In this document: piece by piece, positions 8,622 through 18,674 of the stretch | Layout of the letters: each line of letters begins with the position of its first letter | Position numbering within the stretch: position 1 is the first letter of the stretch | NCBI GenBank assembly: GCA_036264355.1 | Contig: DATARD010000216.1 | Location: forward strand, 1 to 64,000 | DNA from: UBA5704 sp036264355 | Lineage (GTDB): Bacteria; Acidobacteriota; Thermoanaerobaculia; Multivoradales; UBA5704 | DNA: 64,000 bases | Direction: 5' to 3' | Position numbers and translations under genes: made by a program | Notes under the pieces: model-generated | Seen by the model: only the letters and a program-made list of their open reading frames with translations | Database searches by the model: none | Told to the model about the DNA's origin: nothing

Positions 8622-11600
8622 GGCAGGCTCTCGATTTCGTCATCGGGCAGGGTGTCCATCTGCAGGATGAGCTGTTCCTCGATCACCTGCGCCAGCTCGG
8701 CCAGGGTCGGCGTCTCGAACAGGGCGCGCAGCGGCAGCTCGACGCCGACCGCGGCGCGCACCCGCGCCACCACCTGGGTGGCGAGCAGCGAGTGGCCGCC
8801 GACGGCGAAGAAGTCGTCGAACGCGCCGACCGTCTCGATCCGCAGCACCTGGCGCCAGATCGCGGCCAGCATCTCCTCGGCGGCGGTGCGCGGCGGCTGG
8901 TGGCGGGAGCCGGCCGCCGACACAGAAGCCGAACGGCTCCAGTCGGGGATCGGCAGGGCGCGGCGGTCGACCTTGCCGTTGGGGGTCAACGGCAGCGCGG
9001 CGAGCGGCACGAAGACGGCCGGCACCATGTAGTCGGGAAGCCGCTGCTTCAGGAATCCGCGCAGCTCCGCCTCATCGACCTGGCTGTCCGCCGCCGGCAC
9101 CACGTAGGCGACCAGGTGACTGGCGGCGACGCCCGCGGCGCTCCCCTCGGCGGCGAGCGCCAGCACCACCGCCTGGCTCACCTGCGGATGCGCGCCGAGC
9201 GCCGCCTCGATCTCGCCGGGCTCGATGCGGAAGCCGCGCACCTTGATCTGGCTGTCGACCCGGCCGAGGAACTCGACGCTGCCGTCGAGCAGCCAGCGCG
9301 CCAAGTCGCCGGCGCGGTAGAGGCGCGCGCCGAGCACGCTGGCGAAGGGGTGCGGGGTGAATTTCTCCGCCGTCAGCTCCGGCCGGCCGAGATAGCCGCG
9401 CGCGACGCCGTCGCCGCCGATGCACAGCTCGCCCGGCATGCGCGGCGGCAGCAGGTCGACGCCCCCCAGCACCCAGGCCTCATTGCCGGCGAGCGGCCGG
9501 CCGATCGGCACCACCGCGGCGGCGGCAGGCACCGGCAGACAGGGCGTGCCGTCACCCGCGGCGAGCGGCAGGAAGGTGGTGTCGATGGTCGCCTCGGTGA
9601 CGCCGTAGGAGTCGATCAGCCGGGTGTGCGGACCGCACAGCCGCGCCAGCGCCGCCACCTCGCCGGCATACCAGGCGTCGGAGCTGACCACCAGCAGGCG
9701 CATGAAGCCCAGGTTTCCGTCGGCGTTTTCCAGATGATCGACCAGCGCGCGGACGACCGCCGGCACGAATTCGGCGCCGTCGACCCGCTCTTCGCACATC
9801 AGCCCATAGAGGCGCTCCGGATCGAGCAGCACCTCGCGCGGGCAGAGCACCAGGCGGGCGCCGGAGCCCAGGGCGCGGATGAAGTCGCCGGTGAAGACGT
9901 CGAAGGAGAAGCTCGCCATCTGGAGATGAGCGGTGACGCCGTTCAGCCGATACGCCTGCTCGTAGGCGTAATACGCGTTGAGCAGGCCGCGGTGCTCGAT
10001 CATCGTCCCCTTGGGCCGGCCGGTCGAGCCCGAGGTGTAGATGACATAAGCAAGGTTTTCCGGAACGAGCCCGGTCTCCTCTGGAGAGAGATCGGCGTCG
10101 CTCTCCGCGGCCAGGGCATCCACGACTGCCGGATCGTCCAGGCGGAGCACGGTGCCACCCGCGACAGCAACTTCGCCGCGCGTCACCACCACCCGTGCCT
10201 GGGCGTCGGCCGCCATGAAGGCCAGCCGTTCGCCGCTGTAGGTGGCGTCGAGCGCCACGTAGCAGCCGCCCGCTTTGAGCACGGCGAGGGCGGAGACCAC
10301 GAGGTCGGCCGAGCGCGGCAGCCAGAGGGCGACCCGCGCCTCCGGGCCGGCGCCGTGCCGGCGCAGCAGGCGGGCGAGGCGGTTGGCGCGGGCGTTGAGC
10401 TCGCCGTAGGTCAACCGTTCCGGGCTCTCAATGTCTGGCCAGACCACCGCCTCCGCCGCCGGCTTGAGCGCCGCGTGGCGCTCGATGAGCTGATGGACGA
10501 AGCGGACGCCCGCGATGCGCTCGGCCGCCGGCCGGGGGAGGCCGCGGCTCCACTCGCCGCGGATCTGCCAGGCCTCGGCGGCGGCGAGGAGCGGCAGCTC
10601 GTCGACCGGCGGCGCCTCCTCCCCCGTCGCCAAGGACGCCGCCAGGGCCGCGGCGAGCAGGCGCTCGAAGGCGTGGCCGAAGCGGGCCATGGTGGCGGCG
10701 TCGAACAGGTCCCGGTTGTAGACCAGGTCGCCGGTGTAGCGCTCGCCGGCCGGATCGCCCAGGTCGAGGGTGAGGTCCACGTTGGCGCGGTTGCTGGAGA
10801 CGGCGGGCAGGTCGAGGCGCAGCCCGGAGAGGTCCATCCGGCCGGCCGTGGGCTGCTGCACGGCGACCACCTGGAACACCGGCGGCAGGCTCAGATCGCG
10901 CGGCAGCTTCAGGTCCTCGACCAGCTTCTCGAACGGCAGGTCCTGATGGGCGTAGGCGCCGAGCGCCACTTCCCGCACCCGGGCCAGCAGGCGGTCGAAG
11001 GTGGGCGCGCCGGAGAAGTCGAGCCGCAGGGCGAGGTTGTTGATGAAGAAGCCGATCAACCCTTCGAGCTCCGGACGGGTGCGGTTGGCGACCCAGGTGC
11101 CGACCGCGAAGTCGTCCTGCCCGCTGGCGCGGTGGAGGAGGACGGCGAAGGCGGCGAGGCCGACCATGAACGGCGTCACCGCCTGGCGCCGCGCCAGGCT
11201 CCGCACCCCCGCGGCGACCTGCGGCGAGAGAGCGAGCGCGCGCGAGCCGCCGTCGAACGTCTGCAACGGCGGACGCGGCCGGTCGAACGGCAGGCGCAGC
11301 GGCGGCACGCCGGTCAGGCGCTGCCGCCAGTAGCCGGCAATGCGCTCCAGGGTGGCGCCGGTCAACCGGGTGCGCTGCCAGCAGGCGAAATCCGCGTACT
11401 GGATCGGCAGCTCCGGCAGCGGATCGGCGCTGCGCGCGAGCGCGGCGTCGTAGAGCGCCGACAGCTCACGGGTCAAGACGCCGGTCGACCAGCCGTCGAA
11501 CGCGATGTGGTGGAAGTTGAGGAGCAGCAGGTGGCGCGGTGGCGTCCCGGTCGCGTTCCCTGCCGTGAGCCGCAGCAGGCAGGCGCGGAGCAGTGGGCCG

Positions 11601-14600
11601 CGGGTGAGGTCGAATCCGCGCGTCATCTCGGCCCGCCGCAGCCGCTCCGCCGTGGCGGCGCGCGCTTCCTCCGCGAGGGCGGTGAGGTCGACCACCGGCA
11701 GCGGCGGGGCGAACGGCGGCAGCACCACCTGCACCGGCTCGCCGGCCGGCGCGTCGAAGACGGTGCGCAGGGCCTCGTGCCGGCGCACCACCGCGGCGAA
11801 GGCGGCGGCGAGCGCCGCGACGTCGAGAGGGCCGGAGAGGATCAGCACGCCCGGGACGTTGTGCACGAAGCTCCCGGGGGTCAGTTGATCGAGGAACCAG
11901 AGGCGCTCCTGCGCGAAGGAGAGCGGCGGCGCGCTTTCTGCGCCAGCCGCGGCGTCCGCCGGACGGCGGGGAATGGCGGCCCAGGCCTCGAATTCGGTGT
12001 CGCCCTCATTGCTGGCGCCGGTTTCGCCGTCGCCCGGGGTCAGGGCGGCGCGCAGGCGCAGCGCCAGGCCGGCGACGGTGGGCGCCTCGAACAGCAGGCG
12101 CAGCGGCAGATCGACGCCGGAGGCCTGGCGCAGGCGCGAGATCACCTGGGTGGCGCGCAGCGAATGGCCGCCGAGGTCGAAGAAGTCCTCGTCGATGCCC
12201 ACCCGTTCGACGCCGAGGACGTCGCACCAGATGCCGGCCACCAGCTCTTCGAGCGGATCGCGCGGCGCCTGAATGTCTCCCGCCGGCGCCTCCTCCCCGC
12301 GCTCCCGGCGCTCCCGGAGGACACCGATGTGCGCCAGGGCCTCGCGGTCGACCTTGCCGTTGGCGGTGAGCGGCAGGGCCGGCAACACCGTGAGGACCGC
12401 GGGCACGAACGCCTCGGGCAGACGGCGGCGGAGCTCGGCGCGCAGCTCAACGGGGTCTGGGGCTTCGCCACCGGCAGAGCCAGCCACGAAGCCGAGCAGG
12501 CGCAGCTCGCCGCCACCCTCTCGGTCGCCATGGTCGGTGATCACCGCGGCCTCGCCGACCCCGGGCAGCGCGAGCAGCGCGGCCTCGATCTCCGCCGGCT
12601 CGACGCGGAAGCCGCGGATCTTGACCTGGCGGTCGCGGCGCCCCAGGAAGTCGAGGCGGCCGTCGGGCAGGAAGCGCGCCAGGTCGCCGGTGTGGTAGAC
12701 ACGGTCGCCGGGCTCGGCCGCCAGGGGATCGGGCCGGAAGCGCTCGGCGGTGAGATCGCTCCGCCCCAGATAGCCGCGCGCCAAGCCGTCGCCGCCGATC
12801 AGCACCTCGCCCGCCGCGCCGAGGGCCGCCGGCCGGCCGGCGGAGTCGAGGAGCAGAATCCGGTTGTTGGGAAGCGGCCTGCCGATCGGCACCGAGCCCG
12901 CGATCTCCGCCGCCCGGACGGGCCAGCAGGTGCAGTAGGCGGTGCCTTCGGTGGGACCGTAGGCGTTGATCAGCCGCGTCTCCGGCAGGGCGCGGGCGGC
13001 GCGCAGCACGTGCGGCGGCGAGAGCGCCTCGCCGCCGGAGATGATCAGGCCGACCGTCGCCAGGGCGTCCAGGTCCTCCTCGATCATCTGGTGGAAAAGG
13101 CCTGCGGTGAGGAAGAGGCGGGTCACCCGGTGGCGCGCCAGGGCGGCCGCCAGCGCCCCCAGGGTCGGCATGCCGGGAGGCATCACCACCAGCCGCGCGC
13201 CGTGCAGCAGCGCACCCCAGATCTCCAGCGTCGAAGCGTCGAAGGCGGCCGGCGCCAGGTGCAGCCAGGTCTCCCCGGGGCCGAAACGGGCGTGGTCGTT
13301 GCCGCACACCAGGCGGACGACGCCGCGCTGGGTCACCGCGACACCTTTCGGGCGTCCGGTCGAGCCGGAGGTGAACATCACATAGGCGAGGCGGTCGCCG
13401 CCACCGGTCACCCGCGGCGCCGGTGCCGCGCCGTGCGCCGTCTCGGCGAGCACCTGGTCGGCGAGCACCTGGTCGGAGAACACCAGGTGGCCCCCGGCCG
13501 CGGCGAAACCGGCGAACAGCCCGGCATGGCGGGACGAGGTCACCAGCAGCCGCGGCCGGCCCGCATCCGCCAGGGCCAGGTCGTCGAGCATGGCGGCCAG
13601 GCGCTGCGGCGGCTGCGCCGGATCGAGCGGCACGTAGGCACCGCCCGCCTGGAGCACCCCCAGGATCGCCTCGATCAGCGCCGGGGAGCGCTCGAAGCAG
13701 ATCGCCACCAGGCTGTCCGGCGCCACGCCGAGAGAGAGGAGGCGCGCCGCCAGCTTCCCGGCGCGCGCGGCGAGCTCGCCGTAGGTGACCGTCTCCTCGG
13801 CGGTCTCGACCGTCTCAGACATCGCCGTGACCAGCGCCACCGCTCCGGGGTCCGCCGCGGCGCGCGCCGCGAACAGCTCGGAGAGGCCCTGCTCGCGCGG
13901 ATACTCGGTTGCCGTGCCGCCCCACTCGACGAGCATCTGGTGGCGCTCCCCGGGCGCCAGCAGCTCCAGCGCGGAGACGCGCGGCGCCGATTCTTCTGTC
14001 ATCGCTGTCATCGCGCCGAGCAGATTGGCATAGCCGCGAGCCCAGCGCGCGATGGTCGTCGGCGCGAACCGCCGCGAGCGGTAGTCCCAGGTCGCGGCCA
14101 GGCCGTCCGAGGTTTCGGTGAGATCCAGGATGAGGTCGAGCTTGGCCGCCGCCGCCGTCACCGCCAGCGGCTCGAAGCGCAGGCCGGGCACCTCGATCGG
14201 CCCGGTGCCTGAGGCATCGCCGGCGGCGAAGGCCGGCCGGGTGGCGTTCTGCAACACCAGCATCACCTGCACCACCGGCGCATGCTCCAGGCTGCGCTCC
14301 GGCTGCAGGGCCTCGACCAACTGCTCGAACGGGAGCTGGGAATGGGCGAAGGCGCCGAGCGTGACCTCGCGCACCCGCGCCAGCAGCTCCGGCAGCGGCG
14401 GATCGCCGCGCAGGTCGGCCGGCAGCGGCAGGGTGTTGACGAACAGCCCGACGATCCTTTCGACCTCCGGTTGCAGCCGGTTCGCCACCGGAATGCCGAT
14501 CACCAGCCGGTCCTGGCCGGTGAGCCGGTGGAGGAGCACCTGGAAGGCGGCGAGCTGGACCATGAACGGCGTCACGCCGGTGCGCCGGGCCAGCGCGCCG

Positions 14601-17600
14601 AGGCGCGCCTGCAGCGCCGCCGGCAGCGCGGCGTCGTAGCGGCCGGCGGGGTCCTCTCCGGCGGCCCGGCGCGGCCGGTCGGCGGGCAACTCGAGGCGCA
14701 GCGGCACGTCGGCCAGCAGGGTGCGCCAGTGATCGAGCTCCAACGCGATCCGGTCGCCCAGCCACTGCCGCTGCCACACGGCGAAGTCGGCGTACTGGAG
14801 GAGCGGCTCGGTCCGCGCGGTCCGATCCGCCAGAAGCTCCGCGATCTCGCGCACCAGGAGGGCGAGCGACCAGCCGTCGGCGACGATGTGATGGAGAGCG
14901 AGCAGGAGGACCTGCCCGCTCTCCCCGTCGCCGGGCCGCACCAGGGCTGCCCGCAGCAGAGGCCCGCGGGCGAGATCGAACGGCTGTGCCACGACGGCGG
15001 CGCCGAGGCGCAGGGCCTCGGGCTCAGCGTGGCCGGACGGCAGCGCGGACAGCTCGACGAGCGTGAGCGGCGTCGTGCTGTCCGCGGGCGGCGCGATCTT
15101 CTGGACCGGTCTGCCATCCTCCGCCTCCACGAAGGTGGTGCGCAGCGCCTCGTGGCGGCGGACCACGGCGGCCAGTGCCGCGGCGCACGCCGGCGCAGCG
15201 AGCGCTCCCCGCACCCGCAGCGCGAGCAGGATGTTGTAGGCCGTCCGGCCGGGCTCCAGGCGATCCAGGAACCACAGGCGCTCCTGCGCGAAGGAGAGCG
15301 GCGGCGGCTGGTCGCGCGGCGTGCGGACGAGAGGTGGCGGCGGCGCCATGGCAGACGCCATGGCCACCGCGGTGAGGCCCGCGACGGTCGGGTTGTCGAA
15401 CAGATCGCGCGGCGAGATCAGCCAGCCGGCGCGGGCCGCCCGCGATACCACTTGCAGGCTGAGGATCGAATCGCCGCCGAGGGCGAAGAAATCGTCCAGC
15501 GCGCCGACGCGGCCGACCCCCAGCACCTGCCGCCAGATGTCCGCCATTCGCTCTTCCGCCGCGGTGCGCGGCGGCACGAAGCCGTCACCGTTCGCCGCCG
15601 CCGGCAGAGCGTCCGGCGCGGTCTCCGGATCCAGCGCCGCCAGCGCCCGGCGGTCGGTCTTGCCGTTGGCGGTCAACGGCAAGGCCGCCAGCAGCGTCAC
15701 GGTGGCAGGCACCATGTGCTCGGGCAGCCGGCCGCGCAGGCCGGCGCGCAAGTGTGCCGCGAGACCCGCCGCGAGACCCGCCGGCGCCGGCTGCCGCCCC
15801 TTGGCCACCACGAAAGCCGCCAGCCGGCGATCGCCCGGCGCCGGCTCGCGCACCACCACCGCCGCCTCGGCGACCTCCGGCGCGGCGAGCAACGCCGCCT
15901 CGATCTCGCCCGGCTCGATGCGGAAGCCGCGCACCTTCACCTGGCGGTCGGCGCGCCCTGCGTAGTAGAGGCCACCATCGAGCTCGCCGCCGGCCCGCCG
16001 CCGCGCCAGGTCGCCGCTCTTGTAGAGCCGCGCGCCGGGCGTGCCGCGCAAGCCGCTCCACGGGTCGGGCACGAAGCGTTCAGCGGTCAGTTCCGGCCGT
16101 CCCAGGTAGCCGCGCGCCAACCCGGCGCCGCCGACGTACATCTCGCCCTCGGCGTCTGCCGCCACCGGCCGGCCGTCGCGGTCGAGCAGATCGATGGTCA
16201 GGTCCGCCAGCGGCCGGCCGATCGGACTCCCCGCCACCCGATCGAGATCCGAGGCGACCAGCTCATGCCAGGTGACGTGGACCGTGGTCTCGGTGATGCC
16301 ATACATGTTGACCAGGCGCGCCGCGGAGCCGGGCACCTCCAGCCAGCCGCGCACCAGCGCCGGCTCGAGCGCTTCGCCGCCGAAGATCACCCAGCGCAGG
16401 GAGCACAGAGTCTCCCCGGCGAGATACGCGTTGAGCTGGGCGAAGGCGGACGGCGTCTGGTTGAGCACCGTCACCCGCTCTTCCCTGAGCAGCGCCGCGA
16501 ACGCCTCGGGCGAGCGGCTGACCGCGAACGGCACCACCACCAGACGGCCGCCGAAGGCGAGCGCCCCCAACATCTCCCACACCGAGAAATCGAAGGCGGA
16601 GGAGTGGAACAGCGTCCACGTGTCGTCCGGCCCGAAATCGAAGCGCGGCGCCGCGGCGCTGAGCAGCCGGGCGGCGTTGGCGTGGGTCACCCCGACACCC
16701 TTCGGGCGGCCGGTCGAGCCCGAGGTGTAGATGACGTAGGCGAGGCTGGCGGGATTCGCCACGAACTTCAAAGTAGGGGAGGGGGCAAGCCCCTCCCATA
16801 CTTCAAGAAGAGGAGGCACCAGACGCGTCGAAACCGGCAGCGTAAGGGCGAGATCGGCGTCGGCGACCAGCAACCGCGCGCCCGCATCGGCGAGCACCCA
16901 CGCCAGATGCTCCGGCGGGTAGCCGGGATCGAGCGGCACGTACGCGGCGCCGGCCTTGAGCACGGCGAGCAGCGCCACCACCAGCTCCAGCGACCGCGGC
17001 AGGCAGACCGCGACCAGCACGTCGGGTCCCGCGCCCAGCTCGACCAGGCGCGCCGCCAGGCGGTCCGCCCGCCGGTCGAGGTCGCCGTAGGTCAGTGTTT
17101 CTCCCTCGCAGGTCACCGCCGGCCGTGCCGGAGCGCGTTGCGCCCAGGCGGCGAAAAGCTCGTGCACGAGGTTGCCCGCGGCGGCCGGCCGGCTCTCGGC
17201 AGCGGAGAGGAGCGAGATCTCGCCCAGCGTCCGCCCGTCGCCCGCGGCCAACTCGCCGAGCAGCCGTTCCATCTGCGCCAGCAGCCACGCCGCCGTCCGC
17301 GGCGCGAGCCGTCCGCGGTCGTAGGCGAGCTGGAGCACGATCTCGCCCTCCGGCGGTGCCGTGACCCCCAGCGACAAGGGGGCCAGGGGCGAGCCGCCGC
17401 GCGGCAGCACGCGCGGCTCGCTGACCGCGAGCCCGCTGGCGCCCGGCAGCGTGGCGAAGCTCTGGAAGGTGTAGAGGATTTCGAACAGCTCGGTGCCGGG
17501 CGGCAAATCGCTCCAGGCCTGAAGGTGAGGCGGCAGAGCCTGCTCGAAAGCCCTCGCCGCCGCCCGCCGCGTCTGCAGGCCGGCCAGCCAGGCGGCCACC

Positions 17601-18535
17601 TCCGCCGCTGCCGGCAAGGTACAGCGTACCGGGATGATCGTGTCGCCGCCGCCGGCGACACCGCCGAACAGCGCTTCGCTCCGGCCCGTCCAACGGCCGA
17701 GCAGGAGCGCCCAAGCCCCCTGCGCTACGGTGTCGAGGCTCAGGCTATGCCGCGCCGCGAACGCGCGCAGAGCCGCGCCGGCCGGCTCCGCCAGTGTCGT
17801 TTGGCGCCAGCCCATCCCCTCGCCCGTCCCGCGCTGCTCCCGCGGCAGCACCAGAGGCTCCGTGAAACCGCGCAGCCGGTCACGCCAGAACGCTTCGGCG
17901 GCTTCGAGATCGAGCGGGTGGCCCTCACCCGGACCGCGGCGCGGCGGCGCGAGCCGCGGCGGCCGGCCCTCGCGCAAGGCGGCATGGATCTCCAGCGCCT
18001 CGCCGGCCAGCGCCAGCAGGGCCGAGCCCTCGGCCATCAGCAGGTGGCCGGTCACGATCAGCCGGAACCGGCGCTCCGCGCTCTCGGCGGCATGGGAAAC
18101 ATCGATCAACACGGCGCGAACCAACGGCGCCGCGGCGAGATTGAAACCGCGCTGCCGTTCCGCCGCCAGCCAGCCCTCCAGCCGGTCCGGAGTCTCTCCG
18201 GCCTCCTCCCGGTGATCGACCACCGCCTTCGGGGCCAGCCGGGAGCCGACGATCCGCACCGGCTCCTCCACGTCCTCCCAGGCGAAGGCGGTGCGGAACG
18301 CCGGATGGCACTCGACCGCCGACTGCCAGGCGCGATCGAACAACCCGGCGTCCAGGTCCCCGGTCAGCAGGCAGGTCATCTGCTCCGCAAACGCCGCCGG
18401 CTCGGGGCGATACAGGCTCTGGAAGAGAAGCCACGATTGCAGCGGTGAGAGGGGAGACCGGTCTTCGCCGCCGTCCGCCGGCTCCCCGGCGAACATGGCT
18501 GCATTCGTGGGCTCTCTGTTCCATGGCTCGGTCAT
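8618..18535 (-). CDS. Nonribosomal peptide synthetase, C*-A(Thr)-PCP-C-A-PCP-C-A(Orn-like)-PCP, 3305 aa
   Basis: ATG 18535 is preceded by GGGAGG about 8 bases upstream. Domains by residue: a degenerate C domain (25-440) whose HHxxxDG motif reads GHLLMAE near 162; A1 (~450-960, YTSGSTGRPKG ~605, FDFSVWEM ~648); PCP1 with GGDSI (~1018); C (HHIVADG ~1217); A2 (FTSGSTGRPKG ~1725, FDASTLEI ~1765); PCP2 (GGHSL ~2123); C (HHIAFDG ~2342); A3 (FDVFTGD ~2878); PCP3 (~3245). Aligning core motifs to GrsA by eye gives A1 = DFWNIGMVH, the canonical Thr code; A2 = about DALFIGAAY, unassigned and hydrophobic; A3 = DVGEVSSID, one or two changes from the Orn code DVGEIGSID. The C-terminus is acidic (DDEIESL), as expected for a docking tail to the next NRPS. 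The first C domain resembles the type that follows an epimerised residue, although no E domain precedes it in cis. Confidence 0.96.
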   Translation of the reverse strand: MTEPWNREPTNAAMFAGEPADGGEDRSPLSPLQSWLLFQSLYRPEPAAFAEQMTCLLTGDLDAGLFDRAWQSAVECHPAFRTAFAWEDVEEPVRIVGSRLAPKAVVDHREEAGETPDRLEGWLAAERQRGFNLAAAPLVRAVLIDVSHAAESAERRFRLIVTGHLLMAEGSALLALAGEALEIHAALREGRPPRLAPPRRGPGEGHPLDLEAAEAFWRDRLRGFTEPLVLPREQRGTGEGMGWRQTTLAEPAGAALRAFAARHSLSLDTVAQGAWALLLGRWTGRSEALFGGVAGGGDTIIPVRCTLPAAAEVAAWLAGLQTRRAAARAFEQALPPHLQAWSDLPPGTELFEILYTFQSFATLPGASGLAVSEPRVLPRGGSPLAPLSLGVTAPPEGEIVLQLAYDRGRLAPRTAAWLLAQMERLLGELAAGDGRTLGEISLLSAAESRPAAAGNLVHELFAAWAQRAPARPAVTCEGETLTYGDLDRRADRLAARLVELGAGPDVLVAVCLPRSLELVVALLAVLKAGAAYVPLDPGYPPEHLAWVLADAGARLLVADADLALTLPVSTRLVPPLLEVWEGLAPSPTLKFVANPASLAYVIYTSGSTGRPKGVGVTHANAARLLSAAAPRFDFGPDDTWTLFHSSAFDFSVWEMLGALAFGGRLVVVPFAVSRSPEAFAALLREERVTVLNQTPSAFAQLNAYLAGETLCSLRWVIFGGEALEPALVRGWLEVPGSAARLVNMYGITETTVHVTWHELVASDLDRVAGSPIGRPLADLTIDLLDRDGRPVAADAEGEMYVGGAGLARGYLGRPELTAERFVPDPWSGLRGTPGARLYKSGDLARRRAGGELDGGLYYAGRADRQVKVRGFRIEPGEIEAALLAAPEVAEAAVVVREPAPGDRRLAAFVVAKGRQPAPAGLAAGLAAHLRAGLRGRLPEHMVPATVTLLAALPLTANGKTDRRALAALDPETAPDALPAAANGDGFVPPRTAAEERMADIWRQVLGVGRVGALDDFFALGGDSILSLQVVSRAARAGWLISPRDLFDNPTVAGLTAVAMASAMAPPPPLVRTPRDQPPPLSFAQERLWFLDRLEPGRTAYNILLALRVRGALAAPACAAALAAVVRRHEALRTTFVEAEDGRPVQKIAPPADSTTPLTLVELSALPSGHAEPEALRLGAAVVAQPFDLARGPLLRAALVRPGDGESGQVLLLALHHIVADGWSLALLVREIAELLADRTARTEPLLQYADFAVWQRQWLGDRIALELDHWRTLLADVPLRLELPADRPRRAAGEDPAGRYDAALPAALQARLGALARRTGVTPFMVQLAAFQVLLHRLTGQDRLVIGIPVANRLQPEVERIVGLFVNTLPLPADLRGDPPLPELLARVREVTLGAFAHSQLPFEQLVEALQPERSLEHAPVVQVMLVLQNATRPAFAAGDASGTGPIEVPGLRFEPLAVTAAAAKLDLILDLTETSDGLAATWDYRSRRFAPTTIARWARGYANLLGAMTAMTEESAPRVSALELLAPGERHQMLVEWGGTATEYPREQGLSELFAARAAADPGAVALVTAMSETVETAEETVTYGELAARAGKLAARLLSLGVAPDSLVAICFERSPALIEAILGVLQAGGAYVPLDPAQPPQRLAAMLDDLALADAGRPRLLVTSSRHAGLFAGFAAAGGHLVFSDQVLADQVLAETAHGAAPAPRVTGGGDRLAYVMFTSGSTGRPKGVAVTQRGVVRLVCGNDHARFGPGETWLHLAPAAFDASTLEIWGALLHGARLVVMPPGMPTLGALAAALARHRVTRLFLTAGLFHQMIEEDLDALATVGLIISGGEALSPPHVLRAARALPETRLINAYGPTEGTAYCTCWPVRAAEIAGSVPIGRPLPNNRILLLDSAGRPAALGAAGEVLIGGDGLARGYLGRSDLTAERFRPDPLAAEPGDRVYHTGDLARFLPDGRLDFLGRRDRQVKIRGFRVEPAEIEAALLALPGVGEAAVITDHGDREGGGELRLLGFVAGSAGGEAPDPVELRAELRRRLPEAFVPAVLTVLPALPLTANGKVDREALAHIGVLRERRERGEEAPAGDIQAPRDPLEELVAGIWCDVLGVERVGIDEDFFDLGGHSLRATQVISRLRQASGVDLPLRLLFEAPTVAGLALRLRAALTPGDGETGASNEGDTEFEAWAAIPRRPADAAAGAESAPPLSFAQERLWFLDQLTPGSFVHNVPGVLILSGPLDVAALAAAFAAVVRRHEALRTVFDAPAGEPVQVVLPPFAPPLPVVDLTALAEEARAATAERLRRAEMTRGFDLTRGPLLRACLLRLTAGNATGTPPRHLLLLNFHHIAFDGWSTGVLTRELSALYDAALARSADPLPELPIQYADFACWQRTRLTGATLERIAGYWRQRLTGVPPLRLPFDRPRPPLQTFDGGSRALALSPQVAAGVRSLARRQAVTPFMVGLAAFAVLLHRASGQDDFAVGTWVANRTRPELEGLIGFFINNLALRLDFSGAPTFDRLLARVREVALGAYAHQDLPFEKLVEDLKLPRDLSLPPVFQVVAVQQPTAGRMDLSGLRLDLPAVSSNRANVDLTLDLGDPAGERYTGDLVYNRDLFDAATMARFGHAFERLLAAALAASLATGEEAPPVDELPLLAAAEAWQIRGEWSRGLPRPAAERIAGVRFVHQLIERHAALKPAAEAVVWPDIESPERLTYGELNARANRLARLLRRHGAGPEARVALWLPRSADLVVSALAVLKAGGCYVALDATYSGERLAFMAADAQARVVVTRGEVAVAGGTVLRLDDPAVVDALAAESDADLSPEETGLVPENLAYVIYTSGSTGRPKGTMIEHRGLLNAYYAYEQAYRLNGVTAHLQMASFSFDVFTGDFIRALGSGARLVLCPREVLLDPERLYGLMCEERVDGAEFVPAVVRALVDHLENADGNLGFMRLLVVSSDAWYAGEVAALARLCGPHTRLIDSYGVTEATIDTTFLPLAAGDGTPCLPVPAAAAVVPIGRPLAGNEAWVLGGVDLLPPRMPGELCIGGDGVARGYLGRPELTAEKFTPHPFASVLGARLYRAGDLARWLLDGSVEFLGRVDSQIKVRGFRIEPGEIEAALGAHPQVSQAVVLALAAEGSAAGVAASHLVAYVVPAADSQVDEAELRGFLKQRLPDYMVPAVFVPLAALPLTPNGKVDRRALPIPDWSRSASVSAAGSRHQPPRTAAEEMLAAIWRQVLRIETVGAFDDFFAVGGHSLLATQVVARVRAAVGVELPLRALFETPTLAELAQVIEEQLILQMDTLPDDEIESLP
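16771..16803. repeat. 33-bp hairpin repeat inside an NRPS A2-A3 linker
   Basis: The arms aagtaggggagggg and cccctcccatactt pair with one mismatch around a short gcaag-type loop. It lies in the first A domain of the 3305-aa NRPS, read in frame as EVWEGLAPSPTLK, between the A2 region and YTSGSTG. The sequence family differs from the CTCTCCC repeats, but the position matches that of the copy at 1-138. Confidence 0.75.
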
Positions 18536-18674
18536 CGTCGGTCCTCCCTGCTCTCGTGGCCTCTCTCATTGGTGTCTTCCCGGTCGAGCCTGGCTGACAA
18601 CCTCTAAGGTGCGGCAGGACGCCGGGAGGGAGCCCGGATCGGGAAATCTCGGCCGAACGGATGAGCCCGGTCTC
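18536..18674. promoter_or_regulatory. 139-bp gap upstream of the two-gene NRPS operon
   Basis: This non-coding gap lies between the stop of the secreted beta-rich protein (18675) and the ATG of the NRPS at 18535. It must contain the NRPS ribosome binding site (GGGAGG around 18543-18550) and possibly a promoter, unless transcription reads through from the upstream minus-strand gene. A short cccggatcggg inverted repeat lies around 18632-18645. I see no clear -35/-10 pair. Confidence 0.4.
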
